From Ryuthela nishihirai (Eukaryota; Arthropoda; Arachnida; Araneae; Heptathelidae), in contig JAWZYU010000004.1 in assembly GCA_038380435.1 (NCBI GenBank), positions 25,146,001 through 25,210,000 of the forward strand: a stretch of 64,000 bases of DNA, in the 5' to 3' direction. This document shows positions 53,437 through 64,000 of the stretch, piece after piece. The translations under genes were made by a program, and so were the position numbers. The notes under the pieces were generated by a model. That model made no database searches. It was not told the origin of the DNA and saw only the letters and a list, made by a program, of their open reading frames with translations. How positions within the stretch are numbered: position 1 is the stretch's first letter; every line of letters begins with the position of its first letter.

Positions 53437-55513
53437 TAATCTTTGGAGGGTTACAGAGTTAAAAAAGAAAATGGCGCACCGAACACAGGGACTGTATAAC
53501 AATCTATAAATTGTATATTGTATTAACATGATTTAAAGAGCATTTATTCATTTTTGTAGATTTTTTCGTTTCACCTGACTGAAAGCTGAAAATGTAAGTT
53601 TACATTAAGAAATTTAGAAATTGTAAAATGGTTATGGATGTGAATGATGAGAATGAAAGAGAATTTATGGTATACAGTGATTAAATATTCTGCATTTTTG
53701 AAGTTATTTTGTATTTTAAAGTGAATTTTTTTTGTATGCAAAGTGTATTTTCATGTAATAAGTTAATGAAATTGTTTTGGATGAAATGTTAACATTGTAT
53801 ATGATAAGTTATTTATAAAGTTTTTCTTTATTCTTAGATAAGATGTATATATATGTGTTTAAATCTGTTCAGTGTCATCAGTGATAGTGATGTGTCAATG
53901 ATGAGTAATTATTGGGATGACATTGGCAGCATATGAGCTGACCATGATGTCTTGAGGTTTATGGTACCATTTTAGAGCTGTCCCCAATGATAAAGACCAG
54001 TTTGACCCATATGGTCACTAACAAAACTCCTTTTGGGAGGAGGACGTAAAGCTGAATGAGAGGAGGTAACTAATGCATTTTTTTATTTCAGCTAGCTCTC
54101 GATTATTGTGTTTAGGTGAAGATTTAGTGGATGATTATATTCCCGCTTGTTCGTAAAATTTGAATTTTATTAGAATTGCATGTTTGATGTAGTTAGGAGG
54201 ATTTAAAAGTGTCCCAATACCCATTTTTTTATGTGTGGTAAGAGAAGATTTAGATTTCACATATTTGAACTGTGGTTAGGGGAATAAGCAGAAGTTCTGT
54301 ACCCTGCTTGATATGTCTGTAATTACATTCTGTGAAAGAGCAGAATTTGAAGTAATTGAATTTTTTTCTTTAACCTTTTTAGAAGTTAAGTAGAACAGGA
54401 GTAATATTAACTAGTTTTTTGTACAGGTTATTGTATACAACTTTTGAAGTTTGTATCAGAATGTGATACTAGGTAGTCCAATAACACTAGTATGTAGTTA
54501 ACTGCCACAGCCATTGGCATGTAATTACACTAGGTAGCTGTACACTTTTGTTATGTGCAGGAGGTACTTTTGGTTGTGATGGAAAATTGTGTTGAAATGA
54601 CAGTAGCTCATCTTATCAAAATTAAGCATACTTTTACTTTATGTTCAGCAATGTGTAAATGAAGAAGAAGAGTCCTATTTTTCTAAATTTGCTCATCAAA
54701 ATCTGTTAGGTCAAATTTTGACTCCCTTTGGAAGAGGGAGTTGTGATGGTCCACCCATTCACTTTTACTTTTCCTTACCAATTTTACTTTATTTATGTTA
54801 TATTTATAATTTTGGGGATTATTATTTAATTTTTGGACTGATTGCAATTATTACTTCCGAGCCATAGGAGTTGTGCATGTGCAACTCTGACTTTTTGATT
54901 GCCAGCTGCTAATTGCGCATGTAGGACACGACCCCTCTTGCATCAGAGCTAGCGTGATTGTCAGATTATACAAATTTTTTCCCGGCGTGCAACAGACACG
55001 TGCCAGATTTGTATGCCACATGTTATAACTAAGTGATGTTAGGTCACAGAAATAGTAGAGAGAGCAATGTTAGTGGAAGTTGATTTAGAATTGGTATTGT
55101 TAGTAGTAGGTTGAATCAGTATGTATTGTGTAGATAGAAGGAGTTGTTAGTCAAGATTCTGATGGATGTGAGTTGTTAGTACTCCAACTTTTGCATTCAT
55201 CAACTGAATTCAGTGAGTCTTTGAATTTTTTGGAAATAAACTTCGTTTGCTTTAGAAACTTTTGAATTTTTGCTATTTTTCTTTTGAGCAACTTTAATTG
55301 ATTTTTGATTAGATTTAAACTTTAATTAAACTTGACAATCCTTTTTGAAATCCTACTTGATAAGTAAAGCTACACAAATACCTAACAAACCCTATTTCAA
55401 CTTTATTTGGCAAGTTAATATTGCCTGGCACCTGACAAGTTATCCGAAATTTTGAATAAATTTGGATCAGACAAAAGATCCAACTTGAAAAGTTAATAAT
55501 CTTTGGAGCTTTA
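53437..55513 (+). mobile_element. Gag-less LTR element, relative of 37351-42545
   Basis: It begins with ~16 bp of LTR end (TAATCTTTGGAGGGTTACA), then the PBS (TGGCGCACCGAACACAGGG). It then jumps from PBS-proximal sequence to the equivalent of 40630, lacking gag and the second ORF. It continues collinearly to a polypurine tract and a diverged 3' LTR (54742-55513). It has no ORF of significance. The 5' LTR is almost entirely lost. Confidence 0.85.
54742..55513 (+). repeat. 3' LTR of the gag-less element
   Basis: It starts TGTGATGGTCCACCCATTC and is alignable with 41853-42545 (CTTTTACTT, TTTGGGGATT, GGAGTTG.GCATG). It ends near CTTTGGAGCTTTATA. It is considerably diverged, so this is an older copy. 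Confidence 0.8.
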
Positions 55514-55534
55514 TATTGACATGAGGTCATCGCA

Positions 55535-58500
55535 GGTACCTGAACTCTTGCCTCTACAGGCATCATCAAACCTACATTGGAGGAAGTCTTCCAATGTAGA
55601 TGGCTTCAGCCTTTAGTAGTGGGGGAACAGGTCTTTGTGTCATGCTACAATTAGGGGGCTGTTTGATATTATTAGCATTCTCTATGTCAATAAGCATAGT
55701 TTCTTTAAACATCACACTAACCATTTTCTCTCCATAGGTAGTTGGAATGAGAGGACTCTGCACAGAGCTTTTTCTCTTATGTCCTCACACGAATTCCATA
55801 TTCTCGGCCTGCAAGAGACCAGGTGGACAGATAAAGGTCAGATTCTCAAAAATAGTCTTAAATTTCTCTTTTCAGGGAGGGAAGACAATAAACATCACCA
55901 AGGCATGGGTCTGCTTCTCAGCAGACATGCTAGTGATGCTCTTCTAGGATATCAGTGCATTAATGAAAGGTTTCTTACAGCAAAATTTCAGACAAGTGTT
56001 AAAGACTTGAATGTTATCTACTGTTATGCCCCCACTGAGGATGAGAAGGGTAGGTTTTACAGACAACTTAAGGATATTTTGAATTCTGTCAAGAAAGGAG
56101 ATATTACCCTTGTTCGGTGACTTCAATGCCAAAGTTCTTACTCTGACCTTTGGCGAGGAGTAATAGGCCCTTTTGGTATTGCTAGCTGCAATGGCAATGG
56201 GCAACATCTCCTACAGGTAAGTAAACTCAATCGATTCAGAATAACTCACACTTATGACAAACACCACAACATACATAAGTACACATGGGTTTCACCTGAT
56301 GGACTGCATAAGAATATGATTGATTACATATTAATTAACAGCAAATGGGCTAGTTCTGTTAGGAATACCAGGGCATATAGGGGAGCTGAAATTGGATCTG
56401 ACCATTATCTTGTTAAAAGTGTCTTCAACTTAAATTTAAAAAGTGTTGTGCTAGGGTTAAAAAAAATTACCTTTAATACTGAAGCTCTGAAAGATCCAGT
56501 TATAGCTAAAGCTTACCATGATAGGTTACTTAGTCATTATGACAGTCATGGTTTGCTTACTACTGAAGTTGAGGAAGAATGGGACCATTTTAAACAAGCT
56601 TTTTTGGAAACTAACAGTACTCTTTTAGTTAAAAAGGAGCAGAGGAGGCAGAATTTTTGAGTGATAAGGCACTTGAGCTTATTTCAGAAAGAAAGAACTG
56701 CAGGAATGTCCTTAATCAATACCCTACTAGTCCTAATAGAAAGCATTACAGAGAGCTTAATAAACGTGTAAAGTATCAGTTAGTTGCTGATAAGAATCTT
56801 TGGCTTGGCTGACAAAGATCAAGGAAGCAGTCAGACAGCACAACAGCAGAGATCTGTACCAGATAGTTAATGTTTTGCATGGTAGAAAACGAACAGGTAT
56901 AAACAAGGTAAGGTTATAGAAGGTGAAGATTCTGTCATGGCTAGGTGGGTTGAGCATTTCAGTGGTGTTCTAAACAATGTGGTTAGTTCTATTCCCATTG
57001 TTTGTAATGATGATAGATGCATTGGTGGCTTTAATGTTGACCCTATAACACAATCTGAAGTTATTTTGGCTATTTCTAAACTTAAACTTCATAAATCCCA
57101 TCCCCAGGGGTAGATGAAATTACTACGAAATGCTTAGAGCTGGAATGTTTCTGTTACCACTTGGATGACTGAAATTTTGAATATCTTTTATGATAAAGGT
57201 ATGGTTTCTAAGGATTTTACCAGAGCTATTATTATCCCTATTTTTAAAACAGGTGATCGCAGTTCTTGTAATAATTATAGGGGTATCAGCCTACTCTCTG
57301 TCCCAAGGAAATTTCTTTCCATGATTGTGCTTAATAGAATTAAGGATCTGGTTGACAGTCAATTGCGTGATGAGCAATGTGGATTCAGTAAGTGGTAGGG
57401 GATGCGTGGATCAGATATTTTCACTTAGGCAGATTCTTGAGAAATATTTAGAGTTTCATAAACCTTTGGTTGCTAGCTTTGTTGATTTCAAAAAGGCTTT
57501 TGACTCTGTTGATCACCCTAATTTGTGGTTGATCGTGAGATCGTACGGCATACATGTTAGTTAATATAATGAAAGCTCTCTATAATAACACTGAGTCATG
57601 TGTGAGAGTTGGTAAAGCTTGTAGCAATTGGTTTAGCATTACTTCTGGTGTTGGACAAGGGTGCATTTTGTCTCCTTTTCTCTTTAATTGGTTATTGATT
57701 ATGTTATGCGAAATTCACTTCAAGGGAAAGATTTTGGCCTTAAATGGGCTGGAGATACGAAAATTTCTGATTTAGATTTTGCTGATGATTCGGCCCTTTT
57801 GACAAATGATGTTGATGAGATGAACTCTTTCATTCGAGCTGTTGATGAATCTGGTAGTAGAGTAGGTTTGGTTATAAACAGAGAGAAAACTAAAGTGATG
57901 AAAATTGGTCAGGCAGGCTGTGAGTCAGTTAATCTGAATGGTTGCAGTCTTGAACAGGTGTCACAGTTTAATTATATTGGGAGCTATGTAACAGATACTG
58001 GTGATGTGCGGCATGAGCCTAACAGACAAATAGGGATTGCTGCTGGGACTTTTAAGAATCTATGGAGAGAGTGGAGAAATAGGCATATACATCTAAAGAC
58101 TAAAATTAAACTGTATAATAGTTAGTTCTTTCTCGGGTTTATTATGGTAGTGAAACTTGGACGCTTTGTAAACAAGATAATTAAGAAACTAGATGTTTTT
58201 GATTCTAGATGCTTACGTAGCATCTTGGGTATTAGGTGGTTTAACTTTGTAACTAATGATGAGTTTAGGCAAAGGAGTCTGCAACCTCCTTTAAGCAGCA
58301 TATTGTGCGGAGAGAGACTCCGCTGGTTTGGCCATGTTGCCCATATGGTTAATTATAGATTGGTGAATAGGGTTTTGAACAGTGTGCCTAAAGGCTTCAG
58401 AAAGAGGAGGAGACCTAGGATGCGGTGGGCTCACAATGTCAAACAGGAACTTATTAGAATTGGTGTGCAGTGGCCAGATGCAGCAGATGTAGCTCAGGAC

Positions 58501-58581
58501 AGACTTGCTTGGAGAACTAAATTGCACGGTCTTGTTGGACCTCCATAGCCTATGGCTGCTTTGAGATGTTGATGATGATGA
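55535..58581 (+). mobile_element. LINE-A, most complete copy (RTE-like, APE + RT)
   Basis: From the 5' side it reads: AP-endonuclease with IGSWNERTLHRAFSL, FHILGLQETRW, GMGLLLSRHASDALLG, IYCYAPTEDEKGRFY and MIDYILINSKWASSVRNTR / GSDHYLV (catalytic region). The linker is EEEWDHFKQAF...KKEQ. The RT carries ISLLSVPRKF, LRDEQCGFS, ASFVDFKKAFDSVDHPNLW, GQGCILSPFLFN and DLDFADDSALL. The C-terminal domain has RLRWFGHVAHM, RKRRRPRMRWAHNVKQEL and AQDRLAWR, ending PP before a GATGATG tail. At least six frame breaks. The CFDP2-like endonuclease style suggests the RTE clade; the clade assignment is from memory. Confidence 0.88.
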
Positions 58582-59250
58582 GCAACAAATACATTGGGAA
58601 AACTTATCATACATACAAACAGAGGATGTTAGAATATCAACAAGATATTAAAAACGAAAAACCCAACAGTTTTAGCACAGATTTTAATAGATAACAAACT
58701 TAAATTATTTAATGCATAAACCACTCATAGCATCACAAACTAAATTTCAACTTCAGCACACTGAAACAATCATGATTAATTTGCATAGAGAACACATTCT
58801 GCAACACAGAGATTCCACTCCTACCAGTGACGAGAGCAGACAATAACGCAATACAGGAGACTGGTATATAATGCATAACATTGCATCATAGTACTGCCTG
58901 ATAAAGTTGTGAGAAGGAAGGGAGGAAACATGTAACAGTTGATGCTGGATTTTAAATTAATTTTTAAAACTTTTAAAGTTCAGTTTAGTTGAAAATGCTA
59001 AGGGTTTTAAGAATTCCTGAGAGAGTGCTGATTATATCAACTAGTTCATCATGCGTAACAGTTGTTGAGCCCACCATTATGAAAGTGCAACTGCAAGTGA
59101 CATATATTTCATGATATCAGTGGATAACATATTTAAACTGTTGCCTGCACCAGCCAGTTGCAAGCTCAAGGACTGGTAAGTGCTCTATTTTATACTTGTA
59201 CAATTGGTAATAGCATAATGTATAGGAATAATATAAATATAATAAGAACA
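58582..59250. other. Unassigned stretch
   Basis: No gene or recognised repeat. Confidence 0.4.
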
Positions 59251-59252
59251 CT

Positions 59253-59648
59253 GCACTTCGAGGTTGGTTTTTTCGGGTTTTATGGCGCATCGGCAGCTAA
59301 GGCCATAATGCAACAAATGAGACAAATAAAGAGGTAAATGACACAGAAACCCCCAAAGTTAAAAGTCAATAGTGTAAAATGTAAAGGACAAAACCAACAG
59401 ATATAAAGAATGCAAAAACAATAGATATGTCAAAAGCAATAAATATAAAGACATAAAAAGGAAAACCAACACAGGTGTAAAAGACCACGATTAGACAGTA
59501 TATAAATGACAAAGCCATAAAATTACAATCTATTAGAATAACCTGTATAATATAAAAAAGGCAATGACAGGAGGTAAAAAGGATTCAACAGATAAAAGAT
59601 GTCTTGAGTGTAAGGGGCTCAGACATAAAATCATGATAGCACTTTGAG
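59253..59648 (-). mobile_element. LINE-B 3' end, short copy
   Basis: It matches 28446-28800 (GGTTTTATGGCGCATCGGCA, GTCTTGAGTGTAAGGGGCTC, CATAAAATC). GCACTTCGAG (59253-59262) and GCACTTTGAG (59639-59648) look like a target duplication with one change. It contains only the 3' UTR and the end of the ORF. Confidence 0.8.
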
Positions 59649-59869
59649 ACAATTTACCCATACTTAGTAATGAGCTGATATAGCCCTCCTGAAGAGTACT
59701 TTTAATTGTAAAACAGCCAAAAATCAGGTACGATTAAATTTATAGAATTAGAGCTATGGTTGTAATTATTAACACCATTAAATTTATTCATATTGTTATT
59801 CAAAAAATCATTTCATTATTTCATTATATGTAACATTTTCTAACACTGGTTAATAGGGATGCCACACAC

Positions 59870-60183
59870 ACTAAAGTGCTATTAATGAAATAATCAATCA
59901 ATAGTAAATACACAGATTACCTGTTGACATAGACTTGAAGAAATTATTTTCCTGAAAAAATGAGTTTTGCCATGAGTGAGTATCAAACCCCCATCTCCAA
60001 ATTATATACCAGGTATTCTCACTACTAAACTATCAATGGCTACTTCACTATCAGTTAATTGAGACTAAAAATGTTTATGGCAAAACTCATTTTTTCAGCA
60101 AAATTATTTCTTGAATTCTATGTCAGTAGGAAATCTGTGTATTTACTATTGACTGATTATTTTGTTAATAATGCTTTAGCATG
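59870..60183. mobile_element. MITE-like element with ~100-bp inverted arms
   Basis: Left arm: ACTAAAGTGCTATTAATGAA, ATAGTAAATACACAGATT, GAAATTATTTTCCTGAAAAA, TGAGTTTTGCCAT. The right arm mirrors it up to AATAATGCTTTAG. The core is a tRNA-like T3 block (GTATCAAACCCCCATCTCC). A left-arm-like fragment also occurs near 4911-4945. No transposase is present. Confidence 0.75.
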
Positions 60184-60395
60184 AGCAACATCCAATTCAC
60201 ATATAATTTTAAGTAATATTAAAGTACTAAAAAAACGTGATATTGAAATTCCCAAACATAGATGGTGTGACAAAATCTGGAAGATTTAAAGTCACAATTA
60301 GCTGATAGAGTGAACAAGCTATTGATAGTTTTGTGGTAAGAATAACTGTCATTAAGTTGAAGGTGTGGGTTAGAGTCTCACTCACAGAAAAACTA

Positions 60396-61775
60396 CACTC
60401 ATGGACACAAAAATTGCCACACTATGAAGCAAGCTTCAAACCTCAGTGAAACTAAGCAGAATGGTAGAGCATGTTACAAGGTAGTAATAATTAATTGCAC
60501 AATCACCTGCATGCATATTAAGCCCCCCCCCCCCCCCAATATGGGTTCTCAGTACAGGATACAACACCCATGATGGCAATGGATGCAGCCAACAGTGATC
60601 GATCAATACAGGTCCCTAATAGTGTCCTGAGGCCCTTTCCACTATTTCCCCCCCAAATGGATGTGCAGGGTGTGCAACCTGCACTGTGGATGCTGTCAGA
60701 GATATTGACCCAGCACATCCCACAGGTTCTATAGGGGAGAAATCCATGGACATAACAGGCAAAGTAGGGTGTTCACATTCCACAGACACTATTGGACAAC
60801 GCGTGCCATATAGGGACATGAATTATCCTGCTGAAAACTGGCACCAGGAGAGCTCTGCAGGAAAGGTAAACAATGGATCAGCAGAATGCCATTGGCATAT
60901 CATTAAACTGTCAAAGTTCCATGGACAAACACTAAAGGTATCTGAAGTCATAACTGATGGTACCCCATATCAGAATGTCAGTGTGCGGGCACTACCAGAT
61001 ATGTGCCATATCCAGTTGTTGGCTACAATGATGCTAAACCCTGACATGACCATCGTCTGCACCACAAACAAAAGCATGACTCATCTGAGAAGACAATGTA
61101 GTGATATTCCCTCTCCCACGACACAGGTTCAATGCACCGCAAATGACGTGTCTGACGATGATAAGCAGCCAAGAGGCAACTTGTGCAGGAGTTGCTGTGC
61201 CTGCAATTCAGTAATGTTCAAACATCGTCAGATGGTCCACATCAACATTGGTGCATGCACTGCAGGTTCCATATTGTGCTGGATTGCTGTAGATGTTGCA
61301 CAGGGGTCAGAGGTTGCTTGTTGGCAGATGAGGCAATATTCTCATGATGTGGTATGTCTGTGAGGATCAGCCATGGTGACATGAAATGGTACTGTCCTCA
61401 TCCACTGCTCCTAACAACGTGTTACAGTGCTCACTGTGCAACTAATATGATCAGCTATAAAATGGGCAGGCCAACCTGCCTCATATGTGTACACACTGCA
61501 CCATTTCAATGGGTCTAGCCACTGATAACATAATCGAATTATCTGCCTTGAAATAACTGAACCATGTGCACTATTTCATTTCCACTAACTTACCTGCTGT
61601 GTGCTACAGTGACTTTTATTGGAGTTTTAAGATAGATAGCACTGCTTCTTATTTCATATGTCATGCTACTGTCACTGGAATCATTTGCATAGGACCTCTG
61701 GTACTATGTGTGATAATGATTTGTTGTCACTGCATTCATCCTTTATAGGTGCTGCAGTTTTTGTGTCTGTGAGCA
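60396..61775 (-). mobile_element. Tc1-like transposon (family E), complete ends
   Basis: TIRs CACTCATGGACACAAAAATT and the inverse (GTTTTTGTGTCTGTGAGCA) lie between TA dinucleotides (60394-60395, 61776-61777). On the minus strand PVMSMDFSPIEPV near 60730 matches the SPD.SPIEHVWD region of Tc1 transposases (catalytic Glu present). The 225-codon plus-strand ORF 60686-61363 is on the antisense strand and is not a gene. Confidence 0.75.
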
Positions 61776-61909
61776 TAATTTTTTCATGAATGCAACATTT
61801 TATATCTATTTCAAAATTATTTCTTGAATGCAATGTTTTGATCTATTTCAAACAAATCTTATAATTTTCAAAAAGAAAAGATGCATTGCATAAATTGTAG
61901 GGATTACAC

Positions 61910-62400
61910 TACACTCGGATGAAGGGGCAGCCAGAATTGCCATTTTGTGGCCAGGACTCTCCCACCTGAAAAACAACTGAGGTATCCATATTATTTGGGG
62001 GTGGGGAAATTGGTAGCATGTGCACTTCAAAACTATGCTCAAGAAGGTTAACTCTTCTGATACAACCACTGGTGAACTGGATTGGCAAAGAGAGCTCCAT
62101 ACATCTGCAAAGCATCACGCAATGGTTCCTGGTTGTCCTTTCAAGGTAGTAGAGAAAAGAGAGTCCTTTCAAGAAGCTGGAAGATTTCTAAAAGAAATTG
62201 CTGGAACTCATCTATGAGACTTCTGGATGTCAATTTGGATTTGCCATTTTTGCTCATACAACAGTGCTTAGTGGAGCCTGTTGTCTGGTAGGCATTGAGA
62301 ACCACACATCCCTTAGTAACTGTGCCCTATTGCAGAGAGTTCACTGTTTTGTATATTGTAATTCTCACTGTATCTTTGTCTGCAAATAAAGTGTACATAT
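61910..62400 (+). pseudogene. Retrocopy-like stretch, unknown protein
   Basis: Coding-like sequence shifts frame: ELDWQRELHTSAKHHAMVPG and CPFKVVEKRESFQEAGRFLK at 62020-62217, then GCQFGFAIFAHTT from 62198 in another frame. AATAAA at 62385 suggests a 3' end. The order G..G...A.TT, with an upstream PFKV block, weakly recalls RNA 3'-phosphate cyclase (RtcA family), but I would not rely on it. Confidence 0.3.
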
Positions 62401-62555
62401 TATAAATATATCTGGTAACCAAAAACGTTTGTATGGTTTTTGAGGTTAAATTTTAAACTTATGTAAAAACCAAAGGAAACTATTTTTTTTTTTCAGTAAG
62501 AAGCACCATCACAATCTACAACCTTTCCCAATGAAATATAAGTTTGTCAATACCA
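62401..62555. other. AT-rich spacer
   Basis: Nothing recognised. Confidence 0.4.
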
Positions 62556-62559
62556 CTTT

Positions 62560-63320
62560 GAAAAAAATAAACTCTGACATTTAGAAGTGACGAAAGCATT
62601 TAACTCAGTTCCTAACACTGCTCAATTTAGAAATTGTCAGCTGAGCATATGATCATTCAGCACCAAGAAAAAATGATAATTGAATGGCATAATGTCTGGT
62701 GAAAATGTGGGGTGGGGGCAAAATTTCCTAACCAATCATGTGGCATTTGTCTTCATTGACTCATGCTGTGTGAGGTTACACATTGTCCCGAAGAAACACA
62801 ATGCCTTTGTGATGAGCCAGTGCAGATAGTTTTTAGAGTAGTTCATTGTGAACTTGTTGCAGTTGTGTTGAGTAGGCATCATTGTGATTACTTAGTCAGG
62901 TAAGTTCATAACAGATGATACCAGCTGTAGTCCACCAGATACCCAATAAGATTTTTTGGTGAATGTTGGGCATTGATTGTGTGGTAGACACTCTAGATGA
63001 CAACCAATGATACAAACATTTTGAGTTCTACACATTACTAATTTTTCATTGCACATCAACAACCAGTCCACATAGCTCATTATTGTAGTTTGAAAGCAGT
63101 GATGAGCAGATAATAAACTGTTATTGGTAGTCAGCATGTGGTACCCATTTGATCAGCTTCCAGACTTTTACTAGATAATGCAAACAGATTTTCATCATTC
63201 ATATTGAGCCTTTCTGCAAGCTCTCAGTACATTTGACCCAAATACAACTTGATGGAGGTCTTTAGTTGCACTTCCAAGAAACATAACTTTTCTGATTACC
63301 CAATACCTATGTATAGAGTA
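62560..63320 (-). mobile_element. Mariner transposase remnant
   Basis: On the minus strand, MPNIHQKILLGIWWTTAGII and CYELT (about 62970-62890) match the HPKKVLL.VWWD..G..YYELL block of mariner transposases. HHKGIVFLRDNV.PHTA (about 62830-62770) is the second catalytic Asp region. Frames are broken and terminal repeats were not identified. Confidence 0.65.
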
Positions 63321-63709
63321 AATTTTTCAACCAGAGTAGAGAAATCCTGCTATTAGGTAGTTTGTAACTTATAGTAATGAAAACTGCTTCAACTCCCATT
63401 TAAGGGATGCTTAGTTAAACCATTTTTTAAATAAGCATTTAAGGATATAGGAGCATGTAAATATGACAAGAGGTCCTGCTCTTTCAGTCTTTATAGAAAA
63501 ATGCCCAGATGATCATGGATGATTCATTGTGCAACACAAATTAAGGTTATTTTACTCAGAACAATTTTTAATGAACTACACAAAATCATTATGTAACTTG
63601 GCAGAGTCGATCATTACATTCCTTATATGATTGCAATTGCATTAAATATTCAGTTCTGGTGTTTTGAAACACATCATTATTTATACTTAAGTTAAATAAT
63701 TCTACTTAC

Positions 63710-63743
63710 CACTTGAATAAGGTGCTCATTATTAGCCAGATAT
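63710..63743 (-). CDS. Candidate 34-nt host exon
   Basis: Minus strand: acceptor CTATTTTCAG, then a 34-nt exon that can read YLANNEHLIQV, then donor GTAAGTAG. Both splice sites are close to consensus. The peptide is too short to assign. It could be the upstream neighbour of the 46170-46288 exon or an unrelated gene, or chance. Confidence 0.3.
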
Positions 63744-64000
63744 CTGAAAATAGTAGCAATGAAAAATTAATGACAGAGTAAGCAAAAACACCTAAAATAA
63801 ACATTAATTTTAGTCTTTTGTAAAGAAATTTATTTAATTCTGTCTTTTAATTGTTAAATTATTGCATTAAATCTTAATTACATTTATGTGATAATGCATG
63901 TGTCAAAGCTGTCATCCATATTTTACATATATATATATTTCATATCAATATTCATATTTCATATTAGTGATTAGTGTATTTCATATCAATATTAGTGATA
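63744..64000. other. AT-rich end of window with degenerate TTTCATAT repeats
   Basis: A TA run near 63928 and TTTCATATCAATATT-type imperfect repeats occur from 63938 on. No gene. Confidence 0.5.

Noticed and set aside
60686..61363. A 225-codon protein gene on the plus strand
   Set aside because: It is antisense to a Tc1-like transposase within intact terminal repeats and has no family resemblance.
1..64000. CRISPR array or bacterial operon
   Set aside because: No regularly spaced short direct repeats with unique spacers; all features are eukaryotic.

Overview
The window looks like AT-rich nuclear DNA from an invertebrate animal. An arthropod is likely and a chelicerate is possible, but the sequence does not fix the taxon. 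Most of it is mobile-element debris between a few host exons. Nothing suggests a prokaryote: there are spliced exons, tRNA-derived SINEs with target-site duplications (TSDs), LINEs, LTR elements, Tc1/mariner transposons and a Polinton-like endogenous viral element.

Host genes. A first coding exon of an AGAP/centaurin-gamma GTPase gene lies on the minus strand at 6456-6633, with a promoter-like region upstream (NRF1-like site, TCACGTGA E-box). A THAP-domain first exon is at 21878-21951 (+), and a broken THAP-like stretch is at 26390-26890 (-). Weaker candidates are an exon at 46170-46288 (-), a 34-nt exon at 63710-63743 (-) and a decayed retrocopy-like stretch at 61.9-62.4 kb.

Central accessory island (11.4-20.6 kb). 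A Polinton/adintovirus-like element of about 8.6 kb, with long terminal inverted repeats, sits inside what appears to be a solo LTR flanked by ATAT. Its genes all read left to right: a proline-rich stretch, a DEDDh-exonuclease-like protein, a two-domain PC4-like protein, an unknown, a membrane-anchored PC4-like protein, a retroviral-type integrase with a chromo-like tail, a penton-like minor capsid protein, a small basic capsid-associated protein, a double-jelly-roll major capsid protein, an adenain-like protease, an FtsK/HerA-type packaging ATPase and a small hydrophobic protein. No type-B DNA polymerase is present and there is no room for one. Several genes overlap by 4 to about 30 bases. 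The copy is dead: most conserved ORFs carry stops or frameshifts. Tandem units in its terminal repeats each carry a CTCF-like motif.

Other mobile DNA. RTE-like LINE (LINE-A): 1-495, 10064-10483, 24190-24786, 27235-30310 (interrupted) and 55535-58581. RNase-H LINE (LINE-B): 28446-30040, nested in LINE-A, and 59263-59638. Jockey/CR1-type LINE: 8.3-9.45 kb. A gag-only LTR retrotransposon with 4-bp TSD occupies 37351-42545, and a gag-less relative occupies 53437-55513. Tc1/mariner elements lie at 9637, 22241, 31827, 33.0-34.1, 43.5, 48144, 60396 and 62.5-63.3 kb. At least nine copies of a tRNA-derived SINE, one copy of a second SINE and several foldback elements are scattered through the window.

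The order of events can be read locally: LINE-A was hit by LINE-B and by a SINE; an LTR was hit by the Polinton-like element; a coding-like segment was hit by SINE-2.
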